From assembly GCF_025362475.1 (NCBI RefSeq), contig NZ_JANYGH010000025.1:33195-97194 (forward strand): DNA of 64,000 nucleotides, read 5' to 3'. The stretch's first letter is position 1; each line of letters opens with the position of its first letter. The notes beneath the pieces are model-generated. The model was not told the DNA's origin, ran no database searches, and saw only the letters and a program-made list of their open reading frames with translations. A program made the translations under genes and the position numbers. Below, piece by piece: positions 62,761 through 64,000 of the stretch. Source of the DNA: Mucilaginibacter sp. Its GTDB lineage: Bacteria; Bacteroidota; Bacteroidia; Sphingobacteriales; Sphingobacteriaceae.

Positions 62761-63669
62761 ATGGAATTAAGTACAAAAGAACAAATTAGAACCGAGTTAG
62801 CCAAATATGTAAAGCACATTGGCAGCGGTAAAAAGGCCGAAAAGCCATTGGGTGTATCACATGCTTACATCAGCCAAATACTTAATAATAAAGCTGACAA
62901 AGTAAGCGATGCCACATGGCGCAAAATAGCGGCAGGCGTAGGCTTAAGGCTTGACGATGTTTGGAATCATGTTGACACACGCCCAACCATCGAATTAACA
63001 GCGCTGTTTGATAATGCCCGTTTGGGTGTTAACTGCCGGGCTATACTATGCCACCCAGGTAGCGGAAAAACGCATACGCTAAACCGTTATGCAGCCACGC
63101 ATCAAAATGTAATTGTGGTTAAATGTGTGGAGGTGATGACTGTACGTTCGTTTTATGGCGATATCCTAAAATCATTGGGCCACGAACCCAGCAGTTACAA
63201 TTTGCACGACATTTTTTTGCAGGTGGTTGATGTGGTTTCACGCCTGGAAAGCCCGGTGATGATTATTGACGAGATAGAGCGAGTACACAGCAAGTTTTTA
63301 ACCGCTATCGTATCGCAGATAGTTGACATGTTTAACCGCCTTGAAGATATATGCCCTTTTGTGGTGTTAGGCACCTCGGTACTCAAAAAAATATCTGATG
63401 GCTGCATAGTCCGACAAACAGCCAACTGGAATACCTTTTTTGACCGCTTTAATATCAAATGGGTACTGCTCACCGCGCCTAATGAACAGGACTTATTAGA
63501 TGTTATTAAGGCTAACGGTATAACCGGCCTTAACCAAGCCTACGCCATCATAAACGACAGTATAACTACCGACGGTAACTACACCATGCGCCGGGTTAAA
63601 AGCAGCGTTAAGGCCCAAAAGAAAAAAGCCACTCTATTGGAGGCAGAAGATCAGGAGGAAGCAGCGTGA
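62761..63669 (+). CDS. MuB-like AAA+ ATPase, target selector
   Basis: 302 residues, close to MuB (312). An N-terminal HTH (VSHAYISQILNNKADKV) is followed by the ATPase domain with Walker A HPGSGKTHTL, Walker B PVMIIDEIERV and a sensor region (VVLGTSVL). MuB binds target DNA and activates MuA. It lies 57 bases after the transposase gene and overlaps the next gene by 4 bases. Confidence 0.93.
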   Translation: MELSTKEQIRTELAKYVKHIGSGKKAEKPLGVSHAYISQILNNKADKVSDATWRKIAAGVGLRLDDVWNHVDTRPTIELTALFDNARLGVNCRAILCHPGSGKTHTLNRYAATHQNVIVVKCVEVMTVRSFYGDILKSLGHEPSSYNLHDIFLQVVDVVSRLESPVMIIDEIERVHSKFLTAIVSQIVDMFNRLEDICPFVVLGTSVLKKISDGCIVRQTANWNTFFDRFNIKWVLLTAPNEQDLLDVIKANGITGLNQAYAIINDSITTDGNYTMRRVKSSVKAQKKKATLLEAEDQEEAA

Positions 63670-63836
63670 GAGATATAACCGTTTATCCCGATAGAAATTT
63701 CAGACTATCGAGGAAGCTAAAAAAGCAATGGACTAAAATGTATCAAATGCATTACATCTATAGCATAGCTATTGCCAAACAGTGCGAAATAGCGCCTAAT
63801 TGGGACCCGCCAGTTAAATTATGTAACCCGTCTTGA
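63666..63836 (+). CDS. Small prophage protein, GTG start
   Basis: 56 residues starting with GTG, whose last two bases are the first two of the TGA stop of the MuB-like gene (GTGA overlap), a typical coupled start. Basic and aromatic (RNFRLSRKLKKQWTKMYQM). No family is recognised. Confidence 0.55.
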   Translation: MRDITVYPDRNFRLSRKLKKQWTKMYQMHYIYSIAIAKQCEIAPNWDPPVKLCNPS

Positions 63837-63859
63837 TACTAACTACTAATTACTAAAAA

Positions 63860-64000
63860 ATGAGCCACGTTAAACGCCAACTAACCATACAGCAGGTAAC
63901 GCGCCAAAAGGTTATGCAACTGCTTGATATTACCGAACTGCAATACGGCAGTTTGGTAATGGATGCGGCCTTTGCCTACCTGCATCAGCACATGGGCGAT
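63860..64000 (+). CDS. Prophage gene, 5' part only
   Basis: Starts at the ATG 63860 and runs open to the window end: 47 residues, MSHVKRQLTIQQVTRQKVMQ and onward. It follows the MuB-like gene, where Mu-like phages of this phylum carry accessory early genes. The family cannot be told from the fragment. Confidence 0.6.
   Translation, partial: MSHVKRQLTIQQVTRQKVMQLLDITELQYGSLVMDAAFAYLHQHMGD

Noticed and set aside
1..64000. CRISPR arrays, complete tRNA or rRNA genes and plasmid origins
   Set aside because: No regular spacer-repeat pattern, complete cloverleaf, rRNA-like stretch or iteron set was seen on either strand.

Overview
The window looks like a chromosome segment of a Bacteroidota, most likely a Sphingobacteriaceae relative of Mucilaginibacter or Pedobacter. 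That is inferred from the gene families (LytTR two-component pairs, an outer-membrane beta-barrel protein with a carboxypeptidase-like N-terminal domain, Bacteroidota-type GG-leader lanthipeptide), from near-perfect Bacteroidota promoters (TTTG-N19/20-TAnnTTTG at 55551 and 59878), from AT-rich intergenic DNA and from the lack of Shine-Dalgarno sequences. No tRNA, rRNA or CRISPR array was found.

Left part (1-18650): a convergent histidine kinase/response regulator pair, a small secreted peptide, a cupin, an Rrf2 regulator with NDH-2, DoxX and PEP-mutase-family genes, a nested palindromic repeat, an AraC-type regulator with redox genes, an acyltransferase, a TetR regulator and alpha/beta hydrolase that share a palindromic operator, a deaminase, and a tight five-gene operon (FkbH-like, acyl carrier protein, VOC, MBOAT, SGNH-like) that reads as a surface O-acylation system.

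Middle (18700-33900): a block of signalling genes on the minus strand (LytTR regulator, hybrid kinase, PAS kinase, a PAS pseudokinase that has lost its phospho-acceptor His, TPR/LuxR protein). A decayed region follows, with an IS1182 transposase remnant, a frameshifted SDR gene, tRNA-3'-end-like sequences that may be old attachment cores, and several gene fragments.

Centre of interest (36500-54730): a histidine kinase, LytTR regulator and glycosyltransferase precede a lanthipeptide cluster. A 63-residue GG-leader precursor with a 25-residue, five-Cys core is followed by a hairpin terminator. Then comes one co-directional run: a LanC-like protein without zinc ligands, an intact LanC, a luciferase-like oxidoreductase, full-length LanB, a second luciferase-like oxidoreductase, a C39 peptidase ABC transporter, a very small HlyD-like protein, a sugar-nucleotide epimerase, a GT61 and a GT2/GT7-type glycosyltransferase, and a stand-alone SpaB_C-like protein. 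Together they suggest a glycosylated, reductively modified class I lanthipeptide exported by a GG-peptidase transporter. This is the best candidate for an undescribed system.

Right part (54730-64000): remnants, an Xre / ImmA-IrrE / PIN-like three-gene module, fragments of a DUF2971-like gene, a possible PD-(D/E)XK nuclease gene that appears cut at its 5' end, and the left end of a Mu-like transposable prophage (S24 repressor with operators, divergent early promoter, small early genes, MuA-like transposase, MuB-like ATPase) that runs off the window.
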